The notes beneath the pieces are model-generated. The model made no database searches, had not been told where the DNA came from, and saw only the letters and a list, made by a program, of their open reading frames with translations. From NCBI GenBank assembly GCA_018398585.1, contig JAGTTD010000011.1, positions 5,765,001 through 5,829,000 on the forward strand: a stretch of DNA of 64,000 bases, written 5' to 3'. The DNA comes from Simmondsia chinensis (taxonomy: Eukaryota > Streptophyta > Magnoliopsida > Caryophyllales > Simmondsiaceae). Shown here one piece after another: positions 45,905 to 58,110 of the stretch (the first letter of the stretch is position 1; every line of letters starts with the position of its first letter). The position numbers and the translations under genes are program-made.

Positions 45905-47545
45905 ATCCCAATTTTATAATGACAGGAAATGCATCTATTGTAATGCATCAATTAGTTGAACTTTGGAGGATGGCCATAGAATCGAAAGGTCTGAGACTCA
46001 ATAGATCCAAGACTGAGTATATAAAACTCAAGTTCTGCACCTCTACTATGTCAAGCACAGAAGTCGTCAAGATTGGATCAGAGTGCATACCACATAAAGC
46101 ATGTTTAAATATTTGGGTTCCATGGTTCAACAAGAAGGCGAAGTGGACGCAAAGGTCAACAATAGGATTAAAGTGGGGTGGCATAAATGAAGGATGGACT
46201 CTATAATATTGTGCAATAGGAAGTTTCCGTTAAAGTTAAAGTGTAAATATTATGAGACAGTAGTGAGACCGGCTATGTCCTATGGGGCATATTACTGGCC
46301 AGTTAAGTGTCATCACACGCAGAAGCTAAAGGTAGCCGAGATAAGGATTCTGATATGGATGTGTTGACACACAAGGAAGGACATGATCAGAAATGACGTT
46401 ATAAAAAGTAAAGTAGGCATTGCACCAATAGATGATAAGTTGAGGAAGTAACGTCTGCGGTGGTTTGGGCATATTAGGAGGAAACCCACCGCCGCCTCTG
46501 TCAGGAGATGTGAATAACTCCATATCATAGATGGAAAGAAAGGGTGAGGCCGGCCAAAGAAGAGTTGGGTGGAGACGATTCAACAGGACCTCACCTACCT
46601 CGACCTAAATGAAGAGATGGCCCTAGATAGGGCTCAATGGAGGATTAGGATAGGTGTAACTGATATGGCGGTTAGGAGCATTGACCAATCGTAAGCCCGT
46701 TCTAATACCAGAAGTATGCTTGTATGCATGGTTATACAGATGCAGTTCTGGCGCCTTTTGGTCGCTTAATGCTCTTAGGGTTGGATGGAGACAATTTGAC
46801 AGATGAGTCAAGAGGAAGAGGCCGGCCAAGAAGAAATTGATAAAGACCCACCGCTGCCCCTGTAAGGAGAGGTGAACGAGCCCTACAGAGAGAAAGAGGC
46901 CGACCAAAGAAAAGTTGGACATAGACAATTCAATGGGATCATGCCTACCCCAACCTAAATGAAGAGATGGCCATAGATACAGCTCAGTCAAGGATTAGTA
47001 TAGAGGTAGTATAGAGATAATACATTTAGCGTTATAGGAACATTAAGCACGAAACAATTTAGAGGGAAATTCACTGCTAATACGTTATGTACTCTCTCAC
47101 TCACTCTCTTTCTCTACTTCCTCTCTCTCCCCCCTTTCTCCCTCTCTCTACTTCCTCTCTCTCTCCCCCTCTCTCCCTATATGCTCTAGATGATCTATTC
47201 TCATGTAGCATATATGATCTTTCCCCTACATGCTTCTTTACTTTTTTCTTTTGCTCTGACTGCTATGCTTCCATGCATACATGCTTACATGTTATTTGCT
47301 TATATGCATACTTGATTACATGCCTACATGCATGCATTGTTTGCAAGATCTCTATGCTTTGCATGCACTTCATACAAGCTCTTCATTACTATCATATCAT
47401 CTAATATCTATCAAGTTGAGGGCCCTTAGAAACAGCCTCTCGTCAGGGTCTTACTCTGATAGGATAAGGCTGCATACATCCTACCCCTCTCAGATCTTGT
47501 GCAAGCAAGAGCCCTTAAGGCACTAGGACTGTGTTGATGTTGTGT
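45905..47545 (+). mobile_element. 5'-truncated RTE LINE copy
   Basis: Plus-strand copy starting inside RT (ELWRMAIESKGLRLNRSKTE, 45955-46015). It continues through KLKCKYYETVVRPAMSYGAY and RPKKSWVETIQQDLTYLDL to a 3' UTR with CATG/GCATAC words. It ends in the shared tail module at about 47410-47545 (ACAGCCTCTC, GGCTGCATACATCC, AGGCACTAGG, decayed TTG tail). Several frames are broken. About 110 bp of the RT C-terminal region is duplicated internally (46545-46655 and 46885-47010). Confidence 0.82.
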
Positions 47546-48321
47546 TTGAAGTGGCTAAATACTAGGTTGGTCGACAACTCATGGACATTGGTAAGGTGAG
47601 TGGGTTAGCTCTTTAGATATTATACAGAGTTTATTCTTTACATTGTGTTGTACTCATTTACTTTCCTCTTTCATTTCCTTATAATTTTTTATATTAAGAC
47701 TCATACATGACTATGCCTTCATTGCATGTGTAAGATGTGTATATACATAGATAACGACTTAAAATATGTAAGATGGCTGTTATTCGCTTGCCCCATATTT
47801 CAACTTTAGTGTGGTTGATTTTCCGGTGTTCTTTTGGACTTACATTGGCTTGAAAAGTGTTGTACAAGTTATCTTGGCACTCTTTTTCAATATTAACATT
47901 AGTGAAAAGAAAAGTATCAAAAAAAATTATAATATTAAGGGCGTGCAAGTGCTTCTTTTCAAATTGGTTTTTCTTTAATCAAAAATTTGATTTATATCAG
48001 AGTTATTTATGTCTTAAGCATAAAAACAAACTAACTCATTCTAATATTATATAAATATATTTTGTATATTAGCCAAATATCAAAAAGTATTATTTGTTAA
48101 AATTTTCTTTTCATACTATACATTATGCCCAAACAAGCACCGCAAATAGTCTTGATCATAGTGCTAGATATTTGAATTGAAAACAAGCTAAAAACAATAT
48201 TTAAAAACATTCATTTCGTTATAAAAGTCAATTTAAATACGTAAAATAATTATTTTACGATTGAAACAAACTTTTGTTTTTGAATGGTAAAATTTCATAT
48301 ATGAGGACAAGTTTGTGCACT
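47546..48321. other. Intergenic, nothing recognised
   Basis: AT-rich sequence between the LINE tail and the copia-like LTR. No gene or repeat ends identified. Confidence 0.4.
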
Positions 48322-48326
48322 AAATT

Positions 48327-48980
48327 TGTTGGTGTAAACTCCCAAAAGTACCGAGAATTGGGTAATCAAACATTGTTAAATCAAACACTTGCAATTCGCA
48401 AGTAACGGGTATCCAAACAATCTGTAGGTTTCAAGGCATGATGTCACTTTCCTTAAGACTTATTTCAGCATATAAAATGGTCTCGAAGATACAATAATAA
48501 CATAATATCAATAGAGTGAGTGTATGTAAACGAAGATAAGGAGAGATGTATAAGAATGACCTTTTTCAGGAACAATGAACAAGTTCTTTCAAATCAATTG
48601 ATTCATACATTATTAATGGCATTAGGGATTATGTGTGTGTGTATATATATATATAAGACTTTGTGAAAGAAGGCGTCCCAAATTATGCCTTAAAGAAAAG
48701 GCGCAAAAGGCCGATAGTTAACGCGTGAAAATTTGTGAAAACTACACCTGTGTATCGAGACACAGTTCTGTAGAGATGGCTCTGTTGACTTGTGCTTACG
48801 GGTCGTGTGTGTCGACACACACTTTTACAACCTTGTTCTGTAAGAATATGTGTCGACACACCAGCCCTATGTGTCGACACACATCGCAGCACACATTAAA
48901 ACACATTGTACAAACTTCGAAGCTAACTTTAAACACTTTATTCACAATTCTTATAGCATTATTTTGAAAATATATCAACA
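48327..48980 (-). repeat. 3' LTR of copia-like element
   Basis: 654 bp with three copies of the palindrome TGTGTCGACACA (around 48809, 48850 and 48870) and a (TA)n TATA region at about 48638-48655 on its minus-strand reading. Confidence 0.8.
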
Positions 48981-49499
48981 TTCGCCCACTATTTTCAAAA
49001 TACAATCATTCTCACAAACGACATCTCTAAGTTAAAGGAGGCTATATTGCGCATCAATGAGGGTGTCTTTCGATTGAACCCTCAGCTACTGATGACATGT
49101 TTACAATTAATTGGATCGAAAATGATAGACTACGCTTTGAACCATCCAACCCGTTTGACTAACTGAATACATCACCACGCACTAGGCAATCTACTCCCCT
49201 TACATACCCTACACCTCCCCAGATCGACACATATGAAGCCTTGTGTCATGTACCCTTCGCGAGTGTTTCAAGGCCAAACCCTTTGTCAAAAATCACCCCT
49301 TGAAGTGGCCAAACTTCACACTTACTATGATGGACCCCAATTGATCATGTCCTGTGACACAGCATTCAGTTATAATATTATTAAGAACGGAGTCCATTAA
49401 GAGCATACGCTTATCCTTTAAATCTCTGACGCAAGTAACCAAGCACCACACACAGAGGATGGAAAAATTCTTTTGTGCTTAGGGCCACATTGATGATAA

Positions 49500-49850
49500 A
49501 ACTCACCCATTGAACCTAAGACCTAGCTTCTGCCTAGGCGTCAAGTTGAGGGCCAATCATGGGTGACTAAAAATGACAGGTTTCATACCATCCCTTTAAT
49601 TATCAAGTCTCTAGCAATGTTCTCAAATAAGAAATCTGCTAGTTTCAGACTTATATTTTCAAAGTTCACATTGATCACTCAATCTTTCATGAGTTATTTC
49701 ACTTAACAATATTTGGCACTGTAGTGTTTGGACCTTTAGCGATACACTCACTCTTATATATTTGAAAAACGCATCTCACTATCACAATAGACAGAAAAAG
49801 TCTATATAGGCTTGCGCCATAAAGGAGTCTCAAACACATCTTTTAATCAT
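49500..49850 (-). pseudogene. Copia RNase H tail vestige
   Basis: Minus-strand reading with stops recalls the end of copia pol: a KGPN-like turn, RSKH, then LADF near the position of the family's LADxxTK motif, followed by an untranslated stretch to the LTR. It is strongly decayed and only weakly supported. Confidence 0.35.
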
Positions 49851-52538
49851 TATGTTTCTTTACAAGCAGAAACTAGAGTGTTAAATTCTATAATCACAGT
49901 GGAATTTTATAATGCATGTTAGTTTCTTATTACTCAAGGAACAACACCCCCACCACTTATAGCATTTACTAGCATTTAGAAGCGTAGTCCTCCTTATCGG
50001 ATATACAACTGGCATCGCAGTACTTTTTTATATACTCATTAACTTTAGCACCACAACTCATGGTTATTTCGGTACCTTATGTACCTTATGTTAGTAACAT
50101 TTACTTACATAGCTAGTTACACAAACTCAACTATCCAACAACAAAGGCCACATCTAACCTTTTCAAGGTCCAATTATCCCATTGGAACGCTTACATTTGG
50201 CTCTAAATTTTGGCACCAAATTTCAACATATAGTCAGCATACATATAATAAATTCCTCGATTTATTAAACATGCCATATGCATTAGAATTCATCAACTAC
50301 CTCTTTCAAAAGGCAATATTGCTAGACTACATAGTGTTTTCACAATATCACAATCTATGACACAATAATATTGAACTTTAACATTCATTCCTTTTCTATT
50401 TCATTCCTCTAGAAATTTACAAGTCTAACCGTTAAGACTTCTCTTTTCATATTTTTTTTACTCTTTCAAAGTTCTAGAGTTTTTCTAGGGATATACCCTC
50501 AAACATGATCTTCCCCATAATATACTTTAATTCACATTATCAGAATGCATCATTCAAGACCAATAAAAAACTCGAAGTCACTGTCTAGGTACTCATGTCT
50601 ATTTATATTTTAGGATGTTCCCTCCCCCCATAAATCAGTCAAAAGACTATACATGCCATTTATATGCATAAAATCTTATGGGCAACAAAAGAGTCATCAT
50701 AAATCAATATTTTCATACTCTTTAAATTTGTTATGTTGATGACTAACGACATCTTAACAAGTGAGCATATCATCACATAATAACCTTATTTACCATGCAG
50801 TAATTGCATGAATCTAACACTCATTTTGAGTACTTAAAAACTCACCGCATGAATGCACATCATTTTAACCGAATACACAATCATCATATACATATGCCCT
50901 TAACATGCAAATAAGCTTTCTTTAACCGCATTAATCATGATGATAAATTTTTGACATGCACCTTGGCTTCTATTGAAGCACTACATCCAATAACATTGGA
51001 ACACCCACCGAAAAAAGTGGTCAGTTATGAAATTATAAGTCATCATTTTCAAGTGCATTAATACACTTTCTTTCACTATTCATAATCATGAATTTCAATT
51101 TGGATATCTTTATATCAGTCACATTAGGGATCAAAACATGTAATGTTATCTCATATTTCATGATCCACTAATACATTCAAATTCACATCAGCATACATGG
51201 TTACATGCATCATTTTCAATACAATGAAATAATGCATCAAAATTCTTATTAACATGCATATGAGCCTTCATTATACAACCATATTAATTTCCATGCTCAT
51301 ATTTTTATATCTATAGACATGCATGTATTAGTTATATTAACTAATGTGCATCATTAGTATACCTCCATCAACATATGTGCATGATTATACTCAAACTTCT
51401 TTCATGACTCTCCAACCCCACTATTGCTCATTCCATTGTGCCATAACATCAATTTGTCAATGAACAATACATACAAAAAAATGACTCAATTATCATGAAA
51501 ACAAGAACGGGTCAAAAATACCCACGTTTATAATTTATTATGGGCTAATGGCCATACAATTATTAACATACGTGTATCAAATCTCAATCTAATTATTGTT
51601 CAGATTTCAAATTCATACAACAATGAATTTACTACACACAATGCTCGGTTTGTACTTTATTTCAACCATCATAATTCTTTATGCATAGTCAGGGTTATAC
51701 AAAGTGCCTAGACTTTTATATCACCAATTTGTAACATAGTATACAACCAACTTTATTATTATTATTTCTAGTTTTGGAATCGTTTCGACGCCTGGTTTCA
51801 AGAACCACGCTAAATAAAGATTTTCCTTTTTACTTATTTTATTTTAATGCTCAAATCATGCATACTAACTTATATTAAGTATGTCTTCATAATTGGTTGT
51901 GTTTTAAATTTTGAATTGTTGCGTTTCTCGGGTTGGGCTATACCTTGTTTTTCTCAGTCTCAAGGGTTTACTTTTCAGATCTTGGATATTATTCACCTTT
52001 CAATAACATATCAAAACAATACCTAAAGTGAAAATTAGGAGTTCTTATCTTTGAAATTTCAACCCCACAAGTAAATATACTTTCATGCATAAACAACAAT
52101 GCATCAACCACTCCTTCTTAGGCATTATGAAACTTCATGATTTTATCCCGAATCCAAAGTACAAGATTTCACACAACTTGATTCCATTAGTTGGATGCAA
52201 ATCAAAAGGCATAAAGGCATTTTTTTTAATTATCCTTATAGATGCCCAACTTGACCACCATCATGAATTATTGAATTATGTTATCAAACCATATGCAAAT
52301 TAACCACGTGCCTCATGAATAAATTACAAACCCAAATTCTCATTCATCTCAGTGCATCATGATTTCGTGATTTCAAAAATTAAATGACATAACTTGGTCC
52401 ATAGTCATTTATACAAGGATAGATCCAAGAAGTCATACCAATTCTCTCCATTCATCATTTTCTCCAATCTCACATGGTTCGACATCAAATCACAGAAAGT
52501 GCAAACGCCATTTCAATTAATGAACTAAGTCTTAAGAT

Positions 52539-53388
52539 TGTTGGCGTAAACTCCCAAAAGTACCAGGAACCAGGTAATCAAACATTAAAAGGAACATGCA
52601 CAGTGCCTCAAGGGCTCCCGCCTACGCAGGGTCTGGGGGGGGCTGATGTACTCAGCCTTCCCCCTTCAGGGTGTTAACCTGAAGAGAGGCTGTTTCCCTC
52701 CGCACCCAACCTGAGGGTGAGGACTTCCCAGGAGGTCACCCATCCTGGTACTACTCTCGCCCAAGCACGCTTAACTTCGGAGTTCTAATGGGATCTGGTG
52801 ACAGCGTGTTGGTGCCCTCTTTGGTCAGGTAATCAAACATTGTTGGATCAAATACTTGTAATTCGTAAGTAACGAGTATCCAAACAATCTACAGGTTTCG
52901 AGCTGTGATGTCAATTTCCTTAAGACTTATTTCAGCGTATGAAATAGCCTCGGGGATATAACGATAACCTAATATCAATAGAGTGAGCGTATGTAAAGGG
53001 AGATAAGGAGAGATATATGAGAATGACGTTTTTCAAGAACAATGAACAAGTTCTTTCAAATCAATTTATTCATACATTATCAAAGGCATTAGGGGTGTAT
53101 ATATATATATGCCTCAAATAAAAGGCACGAAAAGTAGGTAGTTAACGCACTAAAATCTGATGAAAATTGCACCTGTGTGTCCACACACAGTTCTGCAGAG
53201 ATGGTTCTATTGATCTGTGTGTCGACACACACCTGTGCAGCCCTTTTCTGTAAGAATGTGTATCCACACTAGCCTTGTTTGTCAATACACATCCCAACAC
53301 ACATCAAAACACATCGAACAAACTTTGGGACCAACTTTAAATACTTTATTCACAATTCTTATAGCATCATTTTAAAAATACACAAACA
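52539..53388 (-). repeat. 5' LTR of copia-like element, split by a SINE
   Basis: Matches 48327-48980 along its length except for the 255 bp gained by the SINE insertion at 52587-52825. It carries the same GTCGACAC palindromes around 53218-53232. Confidence 0.8.
52587..52825 (-). repeat. 5S rRNA-headed SINE, full-length copy
   Basis: A 239-bp minus-strand insertion between perfect 16-bp direct repeats (52571-52586 and 52826-52841). Head 52825-52721: nearly full-length 5S rRNA, including AGTTAAGCGTGCTTGG (A box), GAGAGTAGTA (intermediate element) and GGATGGGTGACCTCCTGGGA (C box). The head appears to start at 5S nucleotide 1 by length to GATCCC. Tail 52717-52587: the module of the local RTE LINEs (CAGGTTGGG, AAACAGCCTCTC, CTGAGTACATC, CAGACCCTGCG, GAGGCACTGTG). 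Internal 5S-type Pol III promoters drive SINE3-class elements in animals, so self-promotion is plausible. RTE machinery would supply retrotransposition (inference). Confidence 0.9.
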
Positions 53389-53608
53389 AAATTTCCTAAA
53401 TTTTATAATTTTAGATAATTTTTCTCCTTTTCCAAAAGACTTTTAGCCCCCCAAGTTAACAATTCCAAGGCTACAAATAATATATTATTAAAAAGAACAC
53501 TTGCTTCTCCCCATGGGATGCATAGTTAGTATATTAGGTTAAGTCATAAACAATTAAGGTTGGGGCACAATGCAATTACAAGGCAAAATACACATGTCCG
53601 ATATATGG

Positions 53609-54058
53609 TGTGAAGAATAAAATACCCAAGAGTTGGATTCGATTCAAATGCTACAACAAATACGAGAAGTAAATAACATGATAAAAGAGAATAAATGAAG
53701 GAGACAATAATTTACGTGGAAACCCTTCTTCAATCAAGAGGGGAAAAAACCACGGGTGGAGATAGAGAATCATCATTAATCGAAATAATGGAAGAATTAC
53801 AAAATGAGTATTAACTCCCTCTCTTAAATCTTTTGTGGCTCTCTTGATTGCGGCAGTACGTCATAAGTTACTATTTATATGGAATAGCAGCCGTGACCTA
53901 AGTCACGTGTGAAAGGCGGTGCCCGATCGATCAGCTGAGTCTCTGCATCAAACAACCAGCGTGTGTTGTTTCCGATCGATCGGATGTACTCCCGATCGAT
54001 CGGCCTTCTTATGGCTAACCTCTTCATAAATCCAAGGAATTTGAGACACAATCTAACA
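53609..54058 (-). repeat. 3' LTR of copia element
   Basis: 450 bp. It holds three CGATCGATC-type palindromes (about 53924, 53973, 53993) and, on the minus strand, TATAAATAG near 53870-53880 as the likely TATA box. It lacks about 18 bases present between palindromes in the 5' LTR. Confidence 0.92.
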
Positions 54059-54129
54059 AATCTCCACCTTGGCTCAAATTTCAAACAAAAGGACTTCTCC
54101 ATCTTCTCCACAAAGCACCCCGATCGGGC

Positions 54130-55239
54130 TCAATTCAACAACACAAAAAACTCAACCAAGTCCAAGCAATGCTCGAACTTGCTACAAGGTAAAACTTTAG
54201 TGAACATATTAGCAGGATTATCAACAGTGCCAGTTTTCTTCAATTCAACCTTGCCCTCTTCAATCAGATCTCGAATGAAGTGATGTTTAACATTTATATG
54301 CTTTGTCCAATCATAATGGGTCATATGATCCTTGGCTAGATGAATTGCTGACTAGCTATCACAATAAACTGCAACTGCATCATGATCAACACTAATCTCA
54401 TTTATTAAGCCCCTCAACCACACATCTTCTTTAAATGCCTTTGTTACTACCATATACTCTGCCTCTTTATTTAATTGTGCTATAATTGACTATGAACAAG
54501 CTCTCCAACTGATAGCGCAGTTACCAAGGCAAAAGACATAACCTAAGGTAGACTTCCTCTTATCGAGGCCACCACCATAGTCTGAATCGACATAACCAAC
54601 CAAACGGCTTCCACTCCTCCCAAACTCCAACCATCTATTAGAAGTGCCACATAAATACTTGAGAATCCATTTAACAGCTTGCCAATGCTCTTTATCTAGA
54701 TTCGCCATATATTTGCTCTCCTTGCTAACAGCACGCACGATATCGGGACGTGCGCACACCATACCATACATGTTGCCACCAATTACACTGGAATACGGGA
54801 CATGTGACATCTCTCTGATGTCTTTATATGTCTATGGCGAAGCTAATGTTGAAAGCTTGGAATGAGTTGCCAAAAGAGTGCTAACTGGTTTAGCATCTTT
54901 CATATGAAAACAATCTAGAACTTTCTCAATATACTTCTCTTAAGACAAGTATAGCTTTTCTGCTTTTTGGTCCCTCTTGACTTCTATACTAAGTATCTTC
55001 TTGAATGCTCCTAAATATTTCATCTCGAATTCACTCTTCAACATAGCTTTCAGCCTGTTGATCTCAGACATATCTGTAGCTAGAATCAACATGTCATCAA
55101 CATATAATAGAAGATAAATGAATGAATCTACGCTAGTTTGTCTAAAATAGACACAACTATCATATTTACTCTTGAAGAACTCATGACCTGTCATAAACTG
55201 ATCAAATCTCTTATACCACTGTCTTGGATATTGCCTCAA
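54130..55239 (-). pseudogene. Copia RT C-terminus and RNase H
   Basis: RT part: YLLLYVDDMLILATDM with the YVDD catalytic box (about 55070-55100). RNase H part: 54490-54810 with SSVIGGNMYGMVCARPDIV, LVGYVDSDYGGGLDKRKS (catalytic Asp residues) and LGYVFCLGNCAISW. The end near 54130-54324 has NPANMFTKVLP. Stops divide the segments. Confidence 0.88.
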
Positions 55240-55242
55240 ACC

Positions 55243-55841
55243 CTACAGAGATCTCTTCAACAAACAAATATGGTCTTCCTTTCCTTTGACAATAAAGCCT
55301 TTAGGCTGATGCATGTAAATACTCTCTTCTAGCTCATCATGCAGGAATGCAGTTTTCACATCTAGCTGCTGTAACTCTAAATCATGCATGGCTACCAAAG
55401 CAAGTAGTGCTCGAATGGAAGTATGTCTAATGACAGGTGAGAAAATATTATGAAAATCAACTCCATGTATCTGACTGTTACCTTTGGCCACCAAGCGAGC
55501 CTTATACCTTGCATCTTCAACTCCTAGAATGCCTTCTTTTCTTTTAAAGACCCACTTGCAACCAATGATTCTCTTCCCTGTTTGAGGCTTAACAAGCTGC
55601 AAAGTCTGGTTCTTCTGTAAAGATTCCATCTCTTCGTGCATTACCATCAACTACTTTTTTGAATCAGCTCTAGACACAACTCCTGAATAAGTGAAGGTTC
55701 ACTGTCTTCCATAGTTTCAGCCACCGAAAGAGCATAAGCAACCATCTCTTTGTAACCATAGTGCTGCGTTGCTTTAGTTTGTCTCTTCTTTCTTCCACTA
55801 GCTATGGTATAGTGCTCCACTTGCTGATTGGTCTCAACCAC
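55243..55841 (-). pseudogene. Copia RT N-terminus
   Basis: EEMESLQKNQTLQLVKPQTG then GCKWVFKRKEG, ARLVAKGNSQIHGVDFHN, and QLDVKTAFLHDELEESIYM (RT block with catalytic Asp). The upstream piece 55647-55841 is the linker between integrase and RT. A TAG after LLKRSL interrupts the frame. Confidence 0.88.
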
Positions 55842-55985
55842 TTCATTTCTTTTAAAAATCTGTATTGAAGGTGCCTGTATGCTTTCTATGGATTCATTCT
55901 ATTGCTGAACTGGACTACCCAACTGTATCTAAACTATCATTGGCATCTGCACCTGATTAGAATCACAAATAACATAAGACTTCTT

Positions 55986-56846
55986 CTATGGATGGAGTAA
56001 TGAAGACTCATCAAACATGACATCTCTACTTGTCAGAAATTTATGAGAACTAGAGTCCCGTAAATGAAATCCCCTTACACCTGAAGTGTAACCAAGAAAG
56101 ATGTACTTCTTGCCTCTAGGGTCAAGGTTTCCTTCATTAACATAAGCATAAGTGAGGCAACCAAAAATTCTTATATGAGAATAATCTGTAGGGGATCCAG
56201 ACCATACATCTTCTGTAGTCTTCATTTGAAGAGACGAATGAGGTGAACGAATCACCAAGTGACATGCCATGTTCACTGCCTCTACCCAAAATTCTCTACC
56301 GAAACCTACATTCGAAAGCATACAATGAGATCTTTTTAGCAACGTTCTATTCAACCTTTCTGCAACTCTGTTTTGCTAAGTTGTACCTGTGCAAGTTCTA
56401 TGCCTGACAATGCCTTGATATTCATAGAATTTGGTGAAGTCAACCTCAACATATTCAAAGCCATTATCTGTCCTTAACCTTTTAATATGCTTCCTCGTCT
56501 ACTTCTCAAGTAAAGCTTTCCATTTCTTAAAAGTGTCATACACTTCATTCTTTTACTTTAAGAAGTAGACCCAAACCTTCCTAGAAAAATCATCAGTAAA
56601 AGTTAGAAGATACCTAAAGCCACCTTTGGAAGCAACTCTAGAAAGTCCCCATAAATCTGTATGTATGTAATGTAACGTCCCCTCGGTCTTGTGCACTACA
56701 TGTTTAAAGCTAGCTCTCTTCTGCTTCCCATAAATGCAATGCTCACAAAATTCCATCAGTCCTGTGGACTGAACATATAATAAGCCCCTTTTACTGAGCT
56801 CAGACAGCCCCTTATCACCCATATGGCCAAGCTTCATGTGCCACAA
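55986..56846 (-). pseudogene. Copia integrase
   Basis: Zinc-binding N-terminus: [12 protein letters not shown] with [11 protein letters not shown] (HxxxH-like and CxxC). Core: [12 protein letters not shown] and [17 protein letters not shown] (first and second Asp region). The C-terminal part 55986-56354 has NRTLLKRSHCMLSN, RIFGCLTYAYV and KYIFLGYTSGVRGF. Stops between 56354 and 56553 break the core. Confidence 0.88.
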
Positions 56847-57015
56847 CTTAGTAATATCTTAACCAACAGATGATGAAGAAACAGCTACTGATCCTGTCAC
56901 CATGGAACCAACAAGTTCGTACAGAGTTCCTAGCTGTTTGCCTTTCATCATAATCAATGCACCCTTACTGCCCTTCATAACTCCAACTTCACCTATCTAC
57001 TTATACTTATGAGAA

Positions 57016-58073
57016 TCAAGGGCACCTAAAAAGATAAGATTCTTCCTTAAATCTGCAACATGATGAATATGTCCTAGGAGTGCCATCAAACTTCTTAACT
57101 CGAATTTTTCCTATACCTAGAACTCTGCATGCAACATCATTACCTATTAGAATGACTCCACTCTGAATTGACTCATATGTGGTGAACCAGTCTCTATTGG
57201 GACAAACCTGATAGGAGCAACCCGAATCCAAAATCCAATTGTCTTTAGATCTGGATTGAGATTCAGTCACTAATATAACATCAACATCACTCTCATTTTC
57301 AACTACACTAGCTTCTGCGGGTTTATGGTTTCTTTTTTGGTCCTTTCTGTTATTAGTTTTTAGTTTTCTCTTAAGTTTATAACAGCTCCTCTTAATGTGC
57401 CTTTTCTTATGACAGTAGTTACAGGATAGGTCTTTATGTCTAGACTTAGATCTAGACTTGTTTCCAACATTATCGGATCCTCTTGTTTTTGTTCTTCCTC
57501 TCATAAACAATCCACTTCCTGAGTCATAAACGGAGTTAGACAACTCCTTATCTACTCTTTCTTTACTCAGTAAGTTTTTCTTAACTTCATCAACTGCGAT
57601 AGTTTTTCTACCACCATAAATCATTCTTTCAACAAAGCCTTTCTAAGAGGTAGAGAGAGAACACAATAATAACATAGCCTAATCTTTATTCTTAGGAGCA
57701 TTATTAAGCTCCTTTAACTCTGGAATAATAGAGTTAAATACATTAATATGATTTTTAAGTGACGTACCTTCTAACATACGAAAGGTGAACAATCGGAGCT
57801 TAACTGTAATTTCTTCCACAACTCCTTAGCGGTTTTCACTTTCAAAACTTTTGTCAAAACGTCATCGATAAGACCGATCTCAATAGTGGTTAGAGCTTTT
57901 TTGTCTAACTCCTCCCCTTGTCCTTTCAACAAACTCTCTAGCTTCTTCTCTTTCCCGTCCAAAGCTTTCTTCAGGCCATTCTGAGTCAAGAGGCCCTTCA
58001 TGTGAATTTTCCATAAACTGAAACTTCCTTGACCACCAAAGTTCTCAACTTCAGGTTTCACAACAAACATCAT
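57016..58073 (-). pseudogene. Copia gag and protease
   Basis: Gag begins MMFVVKPEVENFGGQGSFSL at 58073. A zinc knuckle CNYCHKKRHIKRSC (CX2CX4HX4C intact) lies near 57380-57425, followed by the protease motif NWILDSGCSYQVCP (DSG) near 57205-57245. Gag and knuckle are in separate frames, broken around 57630-57770. Confidence 0.85.
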
Positions 58074-58094
58074 AGTACCAAATCAAATAACCAG

Positions 58095-58108
58095 GGCTCT
58101 GATACCAA
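58095..58108 (-). promoter_or_regulatory. Primer-binding site of copia element
   Basis: TGGTATCAGAGC on the minus strand directly inside the 5' LTR, complementary to initiator-Met tRNA. Confidence 0.85.
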
Positions 58109-58110
58109 TT

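Larger units (their letters stand above)
48327..53388 (-). mobile_element. Decayed copia-like LTR element with perfect target duplication
   Basis: LTRs at 48327-48980 and 52539-53388 (the latter enlarged by a 239-bp SINE plus its 16-bp duplication). Both start TGTTGG and end in CA. A perfect 5-bp duplication AAATT lies at 48322-48326 and 53389-53393. Just right of the left LTR, the minus strand has AGTGGGCGAA, a copia-like polypurine tract, so the element reads leftwards. Only vestiges of an RNase H tail (around 49500-49850) can be seen; 49,990-52,500 has no readable domain. No initiator-Met primer site was found beside the right LTR. Confidence 0.75.

Noticed and set aside
47087..47404. Plus-strand frame of 105 codons rich in Leu and Ser
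   Set aside because: It is the translation of CT-rich and CATG-rich LINE 3' UTR sequence.
48740..48890. CRISPR-like or operator array because of the regularly repeated GTGTCGACAC palindromes
   Set aside because: Spacing is irregular, the sequence is inside an LTR of a plant retrotransposon, and the genome is eukaryotic.
50079..50360. Plus-strand frame of 93 codons
   Set aside because: Low-complexity AT-rich translation with no motif, inside the interior of a decayed LTR element.
52721..52825. Functional 5S rRNA gene
   Set aside because: It lacks the 3' end of 5S rRNA and any terminator after it, continues into a LINE tail and is bounded by a retroposition-type target duplication; it is a SINE head.
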